The position numbers and the translations under genes were made by a program. The notes below the pieces were generated by a model. The model saw only the letters and a program-made list of their open reading frames with translations, was not told the DNA's origin and did not search any database. A stretch of DNA of 64,000 nucleotides. Origin: CAVSDF01 sp963726715. GTDB lineage: Bacteria > Bacteroidota > Rhodothermia > Rhodothermales > BA12. Every line of letters starts with the position of its first letter. The stretch's first letter is position 1. Where the stretch lies: assembly GCA_963726715.1 (NCBI GenBank), contig CAVSDF010000006.1, forward strand, positions 124,001 through 188,000, in the 5' to 3' direction. This document shows, one piece after another, positions 26,621-36,914 of this stretch.

Positions 26621-28151
26621 ATGCGTCCTCTCCTGCGCGTCTCCCTCCTCGCCGCCGCCCTCGCGCTGCCGACGCTCGCCGCGAGCGCCCAGACGACACC
26701 GCCCGGTGCCCCCGATCCGTCGGCGCCGCTGCCCACCTCGCAGGTCCCCGGCGGGCAGACGGTCGGCATCGAGAACGCGGGCATCGTCACGACGGGCGCG
26801 CTTCCGGTGCGGATGACGCTCGAAACGGGCACCTTCGCCTACGGGCCGGGGCAGACGCTCTTCGAGGTCCACATCGCCGTCGAGGCGCGTTCGCTCGCCT
26901 TCACCGCTGCGCCGGGCGGCGGCTACGAGGCGGTCCTGCCGCTCACCTTCGCACTCGTCGCCCCGAGCGACGCCAACATCGCCGCCCCGCCCGCGCCCGT
27001 CTGGACCGATTCGGCGGACCGTCCGCTTCGCCCTCGCCGACACGGCGGGCATCGGCGACGGGCGCTCGTTCCTGCACCTCGTCCGCGCGCCCGTGCCGCC
27101 TGGCGAGTACGAGCTGCGCGTCCGCGTCCCCGCCGACGGCGCCCGTCAGAATCTCGAACTGCGCCGCGATGTGCGCGTGCCCGCCTACGACGACGCCTCC
27201 AAGGTGGCCGTCTCCGAGATCACCCTCGCGTCGTCGATCGCCCCCTCGCAGGACACCGCCAGCCCGTTCTACCGAAGCGGCGTCCTCGTGCGCCCCAACG
27301 CCACCCACGTCTACGGTGAGGGCCTCGACCGTCTCTTCTACTACGCCGAGGTGTACCACCCCGCCCGCGCCGTCACCCCCGGCGATACACTCTATACGAT
27401 GTACGCCTACATCGCCGCCGCCGACCGTCCGCAGGCCGTCGGCAACCTCGAGCGCCGCACTGCGCGTCCGCTTCGGGATGTGGATGTGCTCGCAGGGAGC
27501 TTCGACGTGAGCACGTTGCCCTCGGGCGCCTACACGTTGCGTGTCGCTGTGCTGAGCAGCGGCAGCGTTGCCGCCGCCGAGCAGAGCCGCCGGTTCTTCG
27601 TCTACAACCCCGACGTCCCCGGCGGCCTCGGTGTCACCGCCGACGTCAACTTCGAGACGAGCCTCTACGCTGCTCTCGACGAGGCCGAGGCCGAGCGTGG
27701 CATCGCCCACATCGGGGCGCTCCTGGCCGAGCGCGAGCGGCGCCGCGCGAACGGCCTGCCGGATCTCGACGCCCGCCGCCGCTACCTGTGGGACTTCTGG
27801 CAGCAGCGCGACCCGAACCCGCAGACGTCCATCAACGAGTTTCGCGAGGACTACTACGGCCGCATCGCCTACGCGAACGAGCGCTACGGCGGCCTGTCGA
27901 TGGAAGGCTGGCGCACCGACCGCGGGCGCGTGCTCCTGCGCTACGGCCTGCCCTCGTCGATCGAGCCGCACCTCTACCAGCGCGAGTCGCGGCCCTACGA
28001 GGTCTGGTACTTCAACAACGTGCCCGGCGAGGGGCAGGCGACATTCGTCTTCGCCGACCTGCGCGGCAGTGGCCTTTTCGAGCAGGTCTCCTCGACCATC
28101 GCGGGCGAGCGCACCCTCACCGACTGGCAGCGGAGGTTGGGCGGGCAGTGA
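26621..28151 (+). CDS. GWxTD domain-containing protein (one frameshift)
   Basis: A secreted GWxTD protein of about 510 residues if one slip is corrected. The first frame (from the ATG at 26621) gives a signal peptide (LLAAALALPTLAASAQ) and runs to about 27020 (PPAPVWTDSAD); a frame change then leads to FALADTAGIGDGRSFLHLVR and the rest of the gene to the stop at 28149-28151. The GWxTD module is canonical near the end: DFWQQRDPNPQTSINEFRED, YYGRIAYANERYGG, EGWRTDRGRVLLRYGLP and EVWYFNNV. The module's function is unknown. It is convergent with a small minus-strand gene. A recurring TACTTTCG box lies upstream. Confidence 0.83.
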
Positions 28152-28162
28152 CCCGAGCCACG

Positions 28163-28486
28163 TCACCGCGCGAGCAGATCGCGCAGGCGGGCCAGAACGC
28201 GGGCGAGCGCCGCATCGGCGGGCGGCGGACCGTGCCACCGGCGCGCGCCACCGGTCCACGTGAGCACGCGTGCGAAATCGCGTGGCACGTCGTCGCCTCG
28301 GGCGTCGTCTGAGGTGAGCGTGGCGAGATCGGACGTGAGCGCCGCCTGTTCGCGCGCGTCGAGGCGCCCGGCGTGGCGGTGCGACACGTAGGAGCCGCCG
28401 ACGGCCTCGAACGCACCGTCGGCGTCGATGCGGAGGTCGAGGGCACTGTCGTACGGGCCGGTTTCGGCGTAGGTGAGGGGCAGCAT
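28163..28486 (-). CDS. Small hypothetical protein
   Basis: A 107-residue protein with no recognised family. It starts MLPLTYAETGPYDSALDLRI and has a single-domain alpha/beta look with alternating charged residues, no signal peptide and no membrane segment. The block YVSHRHAGRLDAREQAALTS and the ending LARVLARLRDLLAR suggest helices. A distant resemblance to protease-inhibitor-like proteins of the emfourin type is possible but weak. It ends 12 bp from the convergent GWxTD gene and is divergent from asnS, with the CCTGTCAGG palindrome between them. Codon usage and length support a real gene. Confidence 0.6.
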   Translation of the reverse strand: MLPLTYAETGPYDSALDLRIDADGAFEAVGGSYVSHRHAGRLDAREQAALTSDLATLTSDDARGDDVPRDFARVLTWTGGARRWHGPPPADAALARVLARLRDLLAR

Positions 28487-28503
28487 TGCATCGGGGGGAA
28501 TCG

Positions 28504-28534
28504 AACCTGTCAGGTCTTCAAGACCTGACAGGTT
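28504..28534. repeat. Perfect 15-bp-arm AACCTGTCAGGTCTT palindrome
   Basis: AACCTGTCAGGTCTT at 28504-28518 is followed, after one C, by its exact reverse complement at 28520-28534. This is the cleanest member of the CCTGTCAGG family. It lies between divergent genes, so it cannot be a terminator for either of them, which argues that the family is a mobile or regulatory repeat in its own right. Confidence 0.75.
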
Positions 28535-28564
28535 TCCGCGACAGCCCCCTCGGGAGCGTCGGCG

Positions 28565-28572
28565 TAGCTTCG
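28565..28572 (+). promoter_or_regulatory. Putative -7 box TAGCTTCG
   Basis: TAGCTTCG lies 20 bp before the asnS start codon. It matches the TAnnTTCG octamer seen before several other genes in the window. No convincing -33 TTG is seen at the right spacing. Confidence 0.4.
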
Positions 28573-28592
28573 CCGGTCCCTCCGACCCGACG

Positions 28593-30161
28593 ATGCCCAA
28601 CGCGATGCCTGACGCGACGCCCCGCGCGACCTCCGACTCCTTCGCCGCCTTCGACGGCGCCCCCACCGCGACCATCGACTCGCTCGGCGATCGTGTCGGT
28701 GCGCGCGTGGCGCTCAACGGCTGGCTCTACGGGCGGCGCGACTCCAAAGGCCTCGCCTTCCTCGTCGTGCGCGACGGCACCGGCCTCGTGCAGGCCGTCG
28801 TCGGCGAGGCGAACGTGGCGCCCGACGTGTGGGAGGCCGCGCAGGCGCTGACGCAGGAATCGGCGCTGCGGCTCGCGGGCACCGTCGTGGCGAGCGAGCG
28901 TCAGGTCGGCGGCGTCGAGATCCAGGTCGACGCCCTCGCCATCGTCTCGATCAGCGAGGAGTATCCGATCACGCCCAAGGAGCACGGCGTCGAGTTCCTC
29001 TTCAACCACCGGCACCTGCACCTGCGCAGCCGCCGCCCGTGGGCGATCCTGCGCATCCGCAACCGGATCGTCATGTCGATCCACGCCTACTTCCAGGAGC
29101 GCGGCTTCCTCCAGCTCGACCCCCCCGTGCTCACGGGCAACGCCGTCGAGGGCACGACGACGCTCTTCGAGCTCGACTTCTACGGCGAACCCGCCTACCT
29201 GACGCAGTCCGGCCAGCTCTACGGCGAGGCGCTTGCGATGGCCTTCGGCAAGATCTACACGTTCGGGCCGACGTTCCGGGCGGAGAAGTCGAAGACGCGG
29301 CGCCACCTCTCGGAGTTCTGGATGATCGAGCCGGAGATGGCCTTCTGCGAGCTGCCGGAGAACATCGACCTCGCCGAGGGCCTCCTCGCCCGCATCTGCG
29401 CCGACGTGCTGCGCGAGTGCGTGGTCGAACTCGACGTGCTCGGGCGCGACACCGCCGCCCTCGAAGCGACCGCCACGGGCGACTTTCCGCGCCTCAGCTA
29501 CACCGAAGCCGTCGCGCTTCTCACGAGCGACAAGACGCGCGCGATGGTCGACGCCAAAGAGGCGGCGCTGCGCGAGGAAGACGCCGCGCTCCGCGCCGAG
29601 TCTGCTACCAACGCCGCCGCGCACGGGCAGGCGAAGAAGCCCGAGAAGCGCCGCATCGACGCCCGCGCCATCGAGATCGCCGCGCGCCTCGACGTGATCG
29701 AGGAGGAGATGCGCAACCTGCCGCAGTGGCGCGCGAGCGCCGAGAGCTTCGAGTGGGGCGGCGACCTCGGCGGGAGCGACGAGACGCTCCTGACATGGCA
29801 CTTCGACCGTCCGATCGTCGTCCACCGCTACCCCGCCGCGGTCAAGGCCTTCTACATGAAGCGCGACCCCGACGACGACCGCCTCGCCCTCGGCATGGAC
29901 ATCCTCGCGCCCGAGGGCTACGGCGAGATCGTCGGCGGCGGCGAGCGCGCGACCGATCTCGACTTCCTGAAGGCGCAGGTGGCGGCGCACGGCCTCCCCG
30001 AAGACGTCTTCGGCTGGTACTTCGACCTGCGACGCTTCGGCAGCGTCCCGCATTCGGGCTTCGGCATCGGCCTCGAACGCACCATCGCGTGGGTGTGCGG
30101 CCTGCGCCACATCCGCGAAACCGCCGCCTTCCCCCGCCTCATGGGGCGGCTGCATCCGTGA
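28593..30161 (+). CDS. asnS: Asparaginyl-tRNA synthetase
   Basis: Class IIb aminoacyl-tRNA synthetase charging tRNA-Asn. The 522-residue product has an N-terminal OB-fold (VALNGWLYGRRDSKGLAFLV), and motif 2 in FRAEKSKTRRHLSEFWMIEP. Motif 3 is GFGIGLERTIAWVCGLRHIR, and the end FPRLMGRLHP is typical of AsnRS rather than AspRS. The length exceeds the usual 460-470 because of an insert of about 45 residues (EEDAALRAESATNAAAHGQA and following Lys-rich residues) before RNLPQWRASAESFEWG. The ATG at 28593 is used. Its presence suggests direct tRNA-Asn charging rather than only the amidotransferase route. Confidence 0.92.
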   Translation: MPNAMPDATPRATSDSFAAFDGAPTATIDSLGDRVGARVALNGWLYGRRDSKGLAFLVVRDGTGLVQAVVGEANVAPDVWEAAQALTQESALRLAGTVVASERQVGGVEIQVDALAIVSISEEYPITPKEHGVEFLFNHRHLHLRSRRPWAILRIRNRIVMSIHAYFQERGFLQLDPPVLTGNAVEGTTTLFELDFYGEPAYLTQSGQLYGEALAMAFGKIYTFGPTFRAEKSKTRRHLSEFWMIEPEMAFCELPENIDLAEGLLARICADVLRECVVELDVLGRDTAALEATATGDFPRLSYTEAVALLTSDKTRAMVDAKEAALREEDAALRAESATNAAAHGQAKKPEKRRIDARAIEIAARLDVIEEEMRNLPQWRASAESFEWGGDLGGSDETLLTWHFDRPIVVHRYPAAVKAFYMKRDPDDDRLALGMDILAPEGYGEIVGGGERATDLDFLKAQVAAHGLPEDVFGWYFDLRRFGSVPHSGFGIGLERTIAWVCGLRHIRETAAFPRLMGRLHP

Positions 30162-30361
30162 GCGGGAGGCGCAGTCGACTGGAGGGGCTCGGAGGTGAGA
30201 GAGGTGCAGAGGCCGGGATGGGGAGGTGGGCTGGGGTATTCAGGTCGCATAGCCCCGGTAGACGGCGCATTGCATCATGAACGGCAAACGACGCTTGCGC
30301 CGAATGCCCGGTCTGGCCTACCTATGGGTTCCTGCCCTGGACGCCCTCCGCCAGACCTGCG

Positions 30362-33300
30362 ATGTTCCCCCCGCCCCCCCGGTGCGCCACCGCGATCCTC
30401 GCGTGCGCCGCCATGCTCGTCTGCTCCGCCGTAGCGCAGCCCGCACCCACCGCGTCGTTTGCCCCGGCTCCGGAAGCCTCGCCGTACCTCGTCCGGGCGT
30501 GGACGACGCGCGACGGCCTGCCGATCAACCACATCGAGTCCATCGCGCAGACGCCCGACGGCTACTTGTGGCTCGGCACCGCCGCGGGGCTGATCCGCTT
30601 CGACGGGATGCGCTTTCGCCTCTACGGGCGAGGACGAACTGAAGGGGTGGAGAGGAACGTACGTGAAGGCGCTCTCGGTGGACCGGCTCGGGCGCCTCGT
30701 CGTCGTCTCGACCATGGGCGACGTTGCGGTCGTCGAGCCGGGAGGGCGCTTCCGGTCTCTCGGCGTCACGGGAGCGAGGCGATGGAGGCGCTGGCAGCAC
30801 CCATGCAGAGTCGCCGAACGGCGACCTGTGGTTCTCGCTCTGGGAAGGGGGGCGCTGCCCGTATCCGCGCCGATGGGCGTATCGAACGCTACCCCGTCGG
30901 AGATGGCGTGACAGGAGCCGTGGGAAGCATTCGCGTGACTCCGCGCGGGACCGTCTTCGCCGTCACCGAGCGTGGCATCGAACGCTTCGACGGGGGGACG
31001 ATTCCAGGTCGTCGGACGCTACGCGCGCGCGTTCCATCGAGCCCATGCGTTCGTCCGGAAGATGGGCCGCGACGGGAGTTGGAGGCCGGACGCATCGTCC
31101 GGTTCTCGGGCGAAGGATTCGAGATCGTCCCCGCCCCGTCGCGCGATGGCGATTGCAGGGTGCTCCGCGTCGACGCCGATGGTTCGGTCGCTCCTGTTCG
31201 CCGACGAGGGCATCGTACGGCTCGCCAGAGATAGGAGCGTGACGACGCTCGTTCCAGGGTCCGATTTTCGCCTGAGCTTCGGAACGTATTCGCCAGGCGG
31301 CGGCGGGCACATCCTGTGGGCGCCTCGGGAGTCCCTCACCACGCTGGGGGTAATCGACACGCCGGAAGCTGAAAGCCGCATCGGAACGCTGCCACTGCCT
31401 CCCGACCTCCTCGTGAACGGCGTCAACACCTCGTTCATCGACGCGCAGGGGACGCTATGGGCGGGCACTACGAACGGCCTCCTGCGCTACACGCCGCGCC
31501 GCGCGAGCGGCATCGGGCGGCGCCGAGGGCATCGAGGAGCCGTTCACGTTCGCCGTCCTCGCCGCCCGCGACGGCGCGCGATACGTGGGCACGTGGGGGG
31601 GGGGCGCTCCAGCGCTTCGCCCCCGGCGCCACGCGTCCGGGGCCGCCCGATCGGGGTCGGGCAGGGCGCGCCGCTCCGCGTCCGCGCGTTCCTCGAAGAC
31701 CGGCAGGGGCCGCATCTGGGCAGGCGGGTGCACGGGAGGACTCGGACGCGCGCCACGGCGGTCGTCATCGAGGGCGAGCGCGTCGTCGGGCGCGTGTTCA
31801 CGGACTCGCTCGAGCGGCGGAGCGCACGTGATCCATGAGACGCGGACGGGCACCATCTACATGGGCGGAGGGAGTGCTGTACCGGGTCGTCGAGTCGTCG
31901 TCCGGGTTCACGGCGTCGTGGAAGCCCGCTCCGCCGGGTCTGGACGACGTGGGGGGCGGTCTGGGCCCTCCATGACGACGCACGCGGGAGGTTGTGGGTG
32001 GGGACGACGCCGGTCTTTTCGTGCGTAATGGCGACCGGCGCCGTGGCGGCGCGTCGCGCAGGTTGGGGACGTGGGGGTCAAGATGGTCCACGCCGACGCG
32101 GCAGGCGACCTGTGGATCGGCACGCGCGGCGCCGGGCTCGTGCGGCTGCGCCTGAGCGCGAGCGGCGGCGATGTGGAGCGGGCGCCGTCGTTCGTCTACA
32201 CGCGCGCGCGCCACGGCCTCCACCACGACGCCATCTGGTGGATTCAGCCCGACCGGGCGGGCGACCTCTGGCTCACCTCCGACGCCGGCCTCGGGCGCTA
32301 CCACGTGGCCGACTTCGACGCCGTGATGCGGGGCGACCGTCCGCGCCTCACGCCGCTGCTCCTCAGCCAGGCCGACGGCCTCCCCGCCGACGAGTTCGAC
32401 TCTGGCTCTCCCGGTGGCGCCCGCCTCGCCGACGGGCGGCTGTGGTTTCCGACCATCGCGGGCATCGCCGTCGTCGATCCTTCGCGCGTGCGCGCGGACA
32501 CGGTACCGCCGCGTGTGGCGATCGAGAGCATTGGAAGCGATGGGGCGGTGCGGGACACGCTGCCTCCGGAGGCCCGTGTGCGCCTCGCAGCAGGCACGCG
32601 CAACCTCGTCTTCGCCTATACCGGCCTCGACCTCGCGCGCCCCGAAGGCCTCCGCTTCCGCGTCCGCCTCGACGGCTTCGACACCGCCTGGCGTGACATG
32701 GGCGCGAGGCGCGAGGCGTTCTACTCGAACCTCCCGCCGGGCACCTACGTCTTCCGCGTGCAGGCAACCAACGGCGACGGAACGCCAAGTGCGCAGGACG
32801 CAGTCGTCACCGTGACCATCACGCCCTTCTGGTGGCAGACGATCTGGGCGCGCCTCGGGCTCCTGTTCGCCCTGCTCGCCGTCGCCGCATGGGTGTGGCG
32901 CTGGAAGACGCTGCGGATGCGCACCGTCGAACTCGAAGCCATCGTCCGGACGCGCACGGCGCAGTTGCGCGAGGAGCGCGACGTCGTGCAGCGGCAGCAC
33001 ACCGAGATCGCCGAGGCGCACGAGCGGTTGAAGACGCTCGACCAGGCCAAGTCGAACCTCGTCGCCAACGTCTCGCACGAGTTCCGGACGCCCCTGCTGC
33101 TCATGCTCGGCGGCGTCCGCGAGACGCTCGACGGCGCGGGCGCCTCTCTTGGCGACCGCCTCCGCGGCCACCTCCTCGCCGCCGAGCGGGCCGGGGAACG
33201 CCTCGAACGCCTCGTCGGGCACCTCCTCGACGCCTCGCGCATCGACGCCGGCGCGCGCCCGGTGCATCCCGTGCCGGGCGACCTCGCCGCCTTCGCCGCG

Positions 33301-34664
33301 GACGTCGCGCGCGCGTTCGTGCCCCTCGCCGAACGTGCGGGCGTGACGCTCGTCATCGACGCCGACGGTGCCGTCGGCGCGTGCTTCGATGCCGAGGCCA
33401 CCGAGACGATCCTCGCCAACCTGATCGGCAACGCCATCAAGTTCACCCCGAGCGGCGGGCGCGTCTTCGTGCGCGCGTCGGCGTCCCCCGACGACGCGGC
33501 GAAAGCCTGCGTGCGCGTACGCGACACCGGCGTCGGGATCGCCGCTGCCGACCTCGTGCGCATCTTCGACCGCTTCCACCAGGCCGACGCCACGAGCACG
33601 CGGGCGTTCGAGGGCGCCGGTCTTGGCCTCGCCCTCTCGCGCGACCTCGCGGGCCTGCTCGGCGGCACCCTCGACGCGTCGAGCGACGGCCTCGACTTCG
33701 GCAGCACCTTCACGCTCGCCCTTCCCGCCGCCACCGTCCCCACCGCACCCGCCCCCACCCCGGACCCCGACCGCCTCCGCCCGCACGTCGTTCTCGACGA
33801 CGCCCTCACGCACGCCCCCGCCAGCCACGAAGGAGACGGCGCCGCCTCGCCCGCCGACGCCCCCGATCCATCCTCCAAGCGCCGCCCGCGCATCCTCGTC
33901 GTCGACGACAACGCCGCCGTCCGCCGCCTCGTCCGCGACCAGATCGCCGCCGACTTCGACACCTCCGAGGCGTTCGACGGTGCCTCGGCGCTTGCCGCCG
34001 TGCGCCAGTCCGCTCCCGACGCCATCGTGTGCGACGTGATGATGCCGGGCGTCGACGGCCTCGCCTTCGTCCGCGCCCTCCGCGCCGACGCCGCCCTCGC
34101 CGACATCCCGGTGCTGCTGCTGACGGCGCGGGCGGGGTCGGACCACGCGGCGGAAGGCCTCGCCACCGGCGCGAGCGACGTCCTCGCCAAGCCCTACGCG
34201 AGCGTCGAATTGCGCGCCCGCGTCCACCGCCTCATCGACGGCCGCGCGAGATGCAGCAGCGCTACCGCGGCGAGGTGGTGCTACGGCCCGAAGGCGCCCC
34301 GCTCGTAGCGAAGGAAGCGGCATTCGTCGAGCGCGCCCGCCTCAAAGTGAGCGAGAGCCTGGGCGAGGCGACCTACGACGCCTGGGGCTTCGCGCTCGAC
34401 ATGGACCTGAGCGTGGCGCAACTCAACCGCAGGATCAAGCCTCTGACCGGTTTCGCCGCGGGCGGCTTCGTGCGCGAGCTGCGCCTCCTCCGCGCCGCCG
34501 ACCTCCTGGCCGCGCGCGCCGGCACGGTCCGCGAGGTGTCGCGGATGGTCGGCTACACCGACGCCGAGCACTTCTCCCGCCTCTTCCGCAAGCGCTTCGA
34601 CTGCCCCCCGAGCGAGTGGGCGAACCACGTGGCACGTGGAGGGACTTCGCCGCTCGGTGAATAG
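30362..34664 (+). pseudogene. Hybrid two-component sensor/regulator (HTCS type), multiply frameshifted
   Basis: All parts of a Bacteroidota hybrid two-component protein are present over 4.3 kb, but no single frame holds them. In order: a signal peptide (ILACAAMLVCSAVAQ); two-bladed propeller repeats (IAQTPDGYLWLGTAAGLIRF ... DLWIGTRGAGLVRL); a Y_Y_Y domain (LVFAYTGLDL); a membrane helix (LGLLFALLAVAAWVW); HisKA with VANVSHEFRTPL; HATPase_c (NLIGNAIKFTPSGG, DTGVGI, GAGLGLALS); a receiver domain (ILVVDDNAAVRRL, acceptor Asp at 34033-34035); and an AraC-type HTH (VGYTDAEHFSRLFRKRF). From 32071 to about 34240 the frame is open; between 30640 and 32080 it changes at least eight times, and once more near 34240 before the AraC domain. 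It is either decayed or poorly sequenced. Confidence 0.8.
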
Positions 34665-34818
34665 ACCTGTTGCGCGGTAGTGCGAGGGGTAGGACCAGGG
34701 CGTTTGAGGACGATACCGGCCTCCCCAACTGGCGAAATCAGCCGAATTTGAAGGGTGGTCCCTCGATTTTCGCGGCGATTGGGCGCTCGAATCCCACTTT
34801 TTTACCGCGCGACAGGTC
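34664..34818. repeat. 155-bp element with 17-bp inverted ends
   Basis: GACCTGTTGCGCGGTAG at 34664-34680 is answered by TTACCGCGCGACAGGTC at 34802-34818, a 15/17 inverted match. The interior is less GC-rich than the surroundings, with CGAAATCAGCCGAATTTGAA and a seven-T run before the right end. It sits between the convergent regulator and SWIM genes. It could be a miniature inverted-repeat element, a large terminator, or a structured RNA. No gene is seen in it. Confidence 0.55.
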
Positions 34819-34863
34819 TTCTGCCACAACAATGCGCACGCGGCGGTCAGCAGGCGCCGCCCG

Positions 34864-35693
34864 TCACTCGGCGGAGAGGGCGGCGTGGAGATGGGTCGGG
34901 CGTCGAGGGCGCGGAGGAAGGCGGGGCGGCGGTGGTAGCGCTCGCGGGCGGTGGCGAGCATCTCGCGCCACTGCGCGGGGCGGTTGCGGGCGAGGCAGGC
35001 GCGGCGGGCGGCGATGAGCCACCGCGCGGCCTCGTCGTACTGGGCGGCGTGCCCGGTGTCGACGTGCGTCTCGGCGAAGCGCTCGGCGCGGGCGATCACC
35101 CACTCGGGGTGCGTCTCGGCGACGGCCTCGCCGACGGTGAGTGCGAGGAGGTCGTCGGGGGCGGGGCCGAGGAGGGCGATGGCCTCGGCGTGGCGTCCGG
35201 CGTCGAGGAGGGCGAGGAGGTGGGGGGTGGGCGCGTCGCCCGGAGGATGAGCGGGAGGACGGCGTCGGGGAGCGAACTCGGCGTCGTCGATCAGCTCGTC
35301 GAGTTCGTCGAGGAGCGTGGGGGCGGCGTCGAGGAGGCGGTGGACGAGGGCGCGGAGGGCGGGGGCGTCGAGGCCGTCGAGGCGTGTGTCGAGCGACGGC
35401 GCGGTGGCGGGCGGCTTGCGGAGGGCGCAGAGGAGCGCGGCGGCGATGTGCTTGCACGGGGCGCCGTATGCGTCGACGTACGGGCACGTGCAGGTCGCCG
35501 CGCCTACGCCGCCACGGGCGAACCGGACGCGGACGTGGTACGCCTCGGACGACTGGCCGCGGACGACGGCGTGGAGCGTGTCGCCGAGCAGGCGGATGCT
35601 CGCCACCGATCCGTGGCGGGACGCTTCGCCGCGGGCGTAGACCTTGGCGCCGACGAGGGCGCGGACGGCAGTCGGGGTGAGCCGGTCGAGCAT
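34864..35693 (-). CDS. SWIM zinc-finger protein
   Basis: A cytoplasmic protein with a SWIM zinc finger near residues 60-85: ATCTCPYVDAYGAPCKHIAA, the CxC-x-CxH zinc ligands. It is preceded by VYARGEASRHGSVASIRLLG and followed by a helical region of about 190 residues. SWIM proteins of this kind often bind DNA or partner with Swi2/Snf2 helicases. The start is the ATG complementing 35691-35693. As written, the frame runs on to 34281, antisense over the AraC domain of the previous gene. I think a one-base slip near 34885 hides a stop at 34864-34866 (adjacent frame LHAALSAE then stop), and I report that end. The protein is then about 275 residues. Confidence 0.7.
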
Positions 35694-35744
35694 GGAGATG
35701 CGGCGGGCGGTGGCGGATGGGCACGGCGAACCTACGGCGGGCGG

Positions 35745-35752
35745 TACCTTCC
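35745..35752 (+). promoter_or_regulatory. Putative -7 box TACCTTCC
   Basis: TACCTTCC occurs 23 bp before the ATG at 35776 and resembles the TAnnTTCG octamer with one mismatch. No clear -33 element is seen. Confidence 0.3.
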
Positions 35753-35775
35753 AGACTTCACCGCTGCCCGCCCGG

Positions 35776-36837
35776 ATGCCCCTGACGCCCTCCCCTCGCA
35801 CGCTCGCCGCTCTCGCCGTCCTCCTGCTCGTCGCCCTCCCCACACAGGCGCAGTCGGTGCGGCTGACGCTGCTTGACCACGTCGTCGGGACGGAGATCCT
35901 CCACAATGCGCCGCTTCCGGCGGGCACCGAGGTGTTCGTCGTGTCGAAGGGCGACGCGCGGCCGGTGCGGCTGCGGAGCGGGTATGGCGAGGTGGCCGGG
36001 CTGCTGCCGACAGCGCGGCGCGACCGGATCGCCGGGCGCGAGGGGCAGACCGAGGGCGCCTACCAGCCGACGGCGCGGTCGGGGCGCAGCTACTTCGTCG
36101 CTGCGCGGTTGCCCGACGGGCGCATCTTCCAGAGCTACGTCAAGACCGCCGACGCGGGATTTCAGCCGGGGTTCGACGACGTCTCGACCGGGCGCGTGTC
36201 GATGGGCCTCGCCTCGGGCGCTGCCGCCGAAGCCCTCCGCGCGTCCCTGCCGTCGGCCGCGCCGCCCCCTGCTGCTGTGCCGCGCGCCGCGCCGGATCGG
36301 CGTGAGCCTACACCGTCCGTCACGCCCGCTCGGACGCCCGCAACCGACAGTGCTCGCCTCATCGCTGCGCCCGTCGATCCCCTCCTCGCCGACTCGCTCG
36401 GGGCGGCCTACGACACGACGTTCCTCGACACGAGTGGCGCCCTCACGCCGACGTCGGCGCCCGACGACGATTCGGACCTCGTCGCCGATGTCGGCACCGC
36501 GCGGGCGCCGGTGTGGCCGTGGGCGCTCGGCGGGCTGGCCATCGGGGCGGCCGTCGCCGCGCTCGTGCTCGTGCCCGTCCAGCGCCGCCGGTTGCAGCGG
36601 CAGCGCGAGCACCTGCTCCGCCTCGTCCCCGACCCCGAGGCCCGCGCCGCCGCCGATGCCGAGCGCAGCGCCGCCCTCGGCGCCGAACGCGCCGCCGACA
36701 CCGCCCGCTTCGACAACACGATGGCCAAGATCGAGAGCCTGCGCGCGATGCTCCGCCAGCGCGACGACGAGATCCGCCGCCTCCGCGGCATCCCGCCCGC
36801 CGCGCCGGAGACCGGTTCGAGCGACGACGACGCCTGA
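35776..36837 (+). CDS. Membrane protein with beta-rich domain and C-terminal coiled coil
   Basis: An unrecognised 353-residue envelope protein. A signal peptide (residues 1-26, ending TQAQ) is followed by a beta-rich domain with HNAPLPAGTEVFVVSKGD and SYFVAARLPDGRIFQSYVK. Residues 145-245 are Ala/Pro/Asp-rich and disordered-looking. A transmembrane helix at 248-268 (WALGGLAIGAAVAALVLVPV) leads into a basic, then coiled-coil cytoplasmic tail of about 85 residues (FDNTMAKIESLRAMLRQRDD). The topology is therefore outside-to-inside. The next gene, 77 bp downstream, is an SPFH/slipin; the two may work together in the membrane, which is inference from position only. Confidence 0.68.
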   Translation: MPLTPSPRTLAALAVLLLVALPTQAQSVRLTLLDHVVGTEILHNAPLPAGTEVFVVSKGDARPVRLRSGYGEVAGLLPTARRDRIAGREGQTEGAYQPTARSGRSYFVAARLPDGRIFQSYVKTADAGFQPGFDDVSTGRVSMGLASGAAAEALRASLPSAAPPPAAVPRAAPDRREPTPSVTPARTPATDSARLIAAPVDPLLADSLGAAYDTTFLDTSGALTPTSAPDDDSDLVADVGTARAPVWPWALGGLAIGAAVAALVLVPVQRRRLQRQREHLLRLVPDPEARAAADAERSAALGAERAADTARFDNTMAKIESLRAMLRQRDDEIRRLRGIPPAAPETGSSDDDA

Positions 36838-36884
36838 CGTGCGAGCGGCAGGGCAGGGCGCGTGAACGGCGACGCCGTGGCGAC

Positions 36885-36892
36885 TACATTCG
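36885..36892 (+). promoter_or_regulatory. Putative -7 box TACATTCG
   Basis: TACATTCG lies 22 bp before the SPFH gene start and matches the recurring TAnnTTCG octamer. It suggests the SPFH gene can be transcribed on its own in addition to any read-through from the upstream gene. Confidence 0.4.
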
Positions 36893-36914
36893 CGTCGTCC
36901 CACCACCTGCCCCG

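Noticed and set aside
34780..34800. tRNA-like TCGAATCCCAC
   Set aside because: No acceptor, D or anticodon arms can be drawn around it.
34281..34863. C-terminal extension of the SWIM protein over the AraC domain of the regulator
   Set aside because: The plus strand here clearly encodes an AraC HTH, and a one-base slip gives a natural stop at 34864; kept only as a remark.
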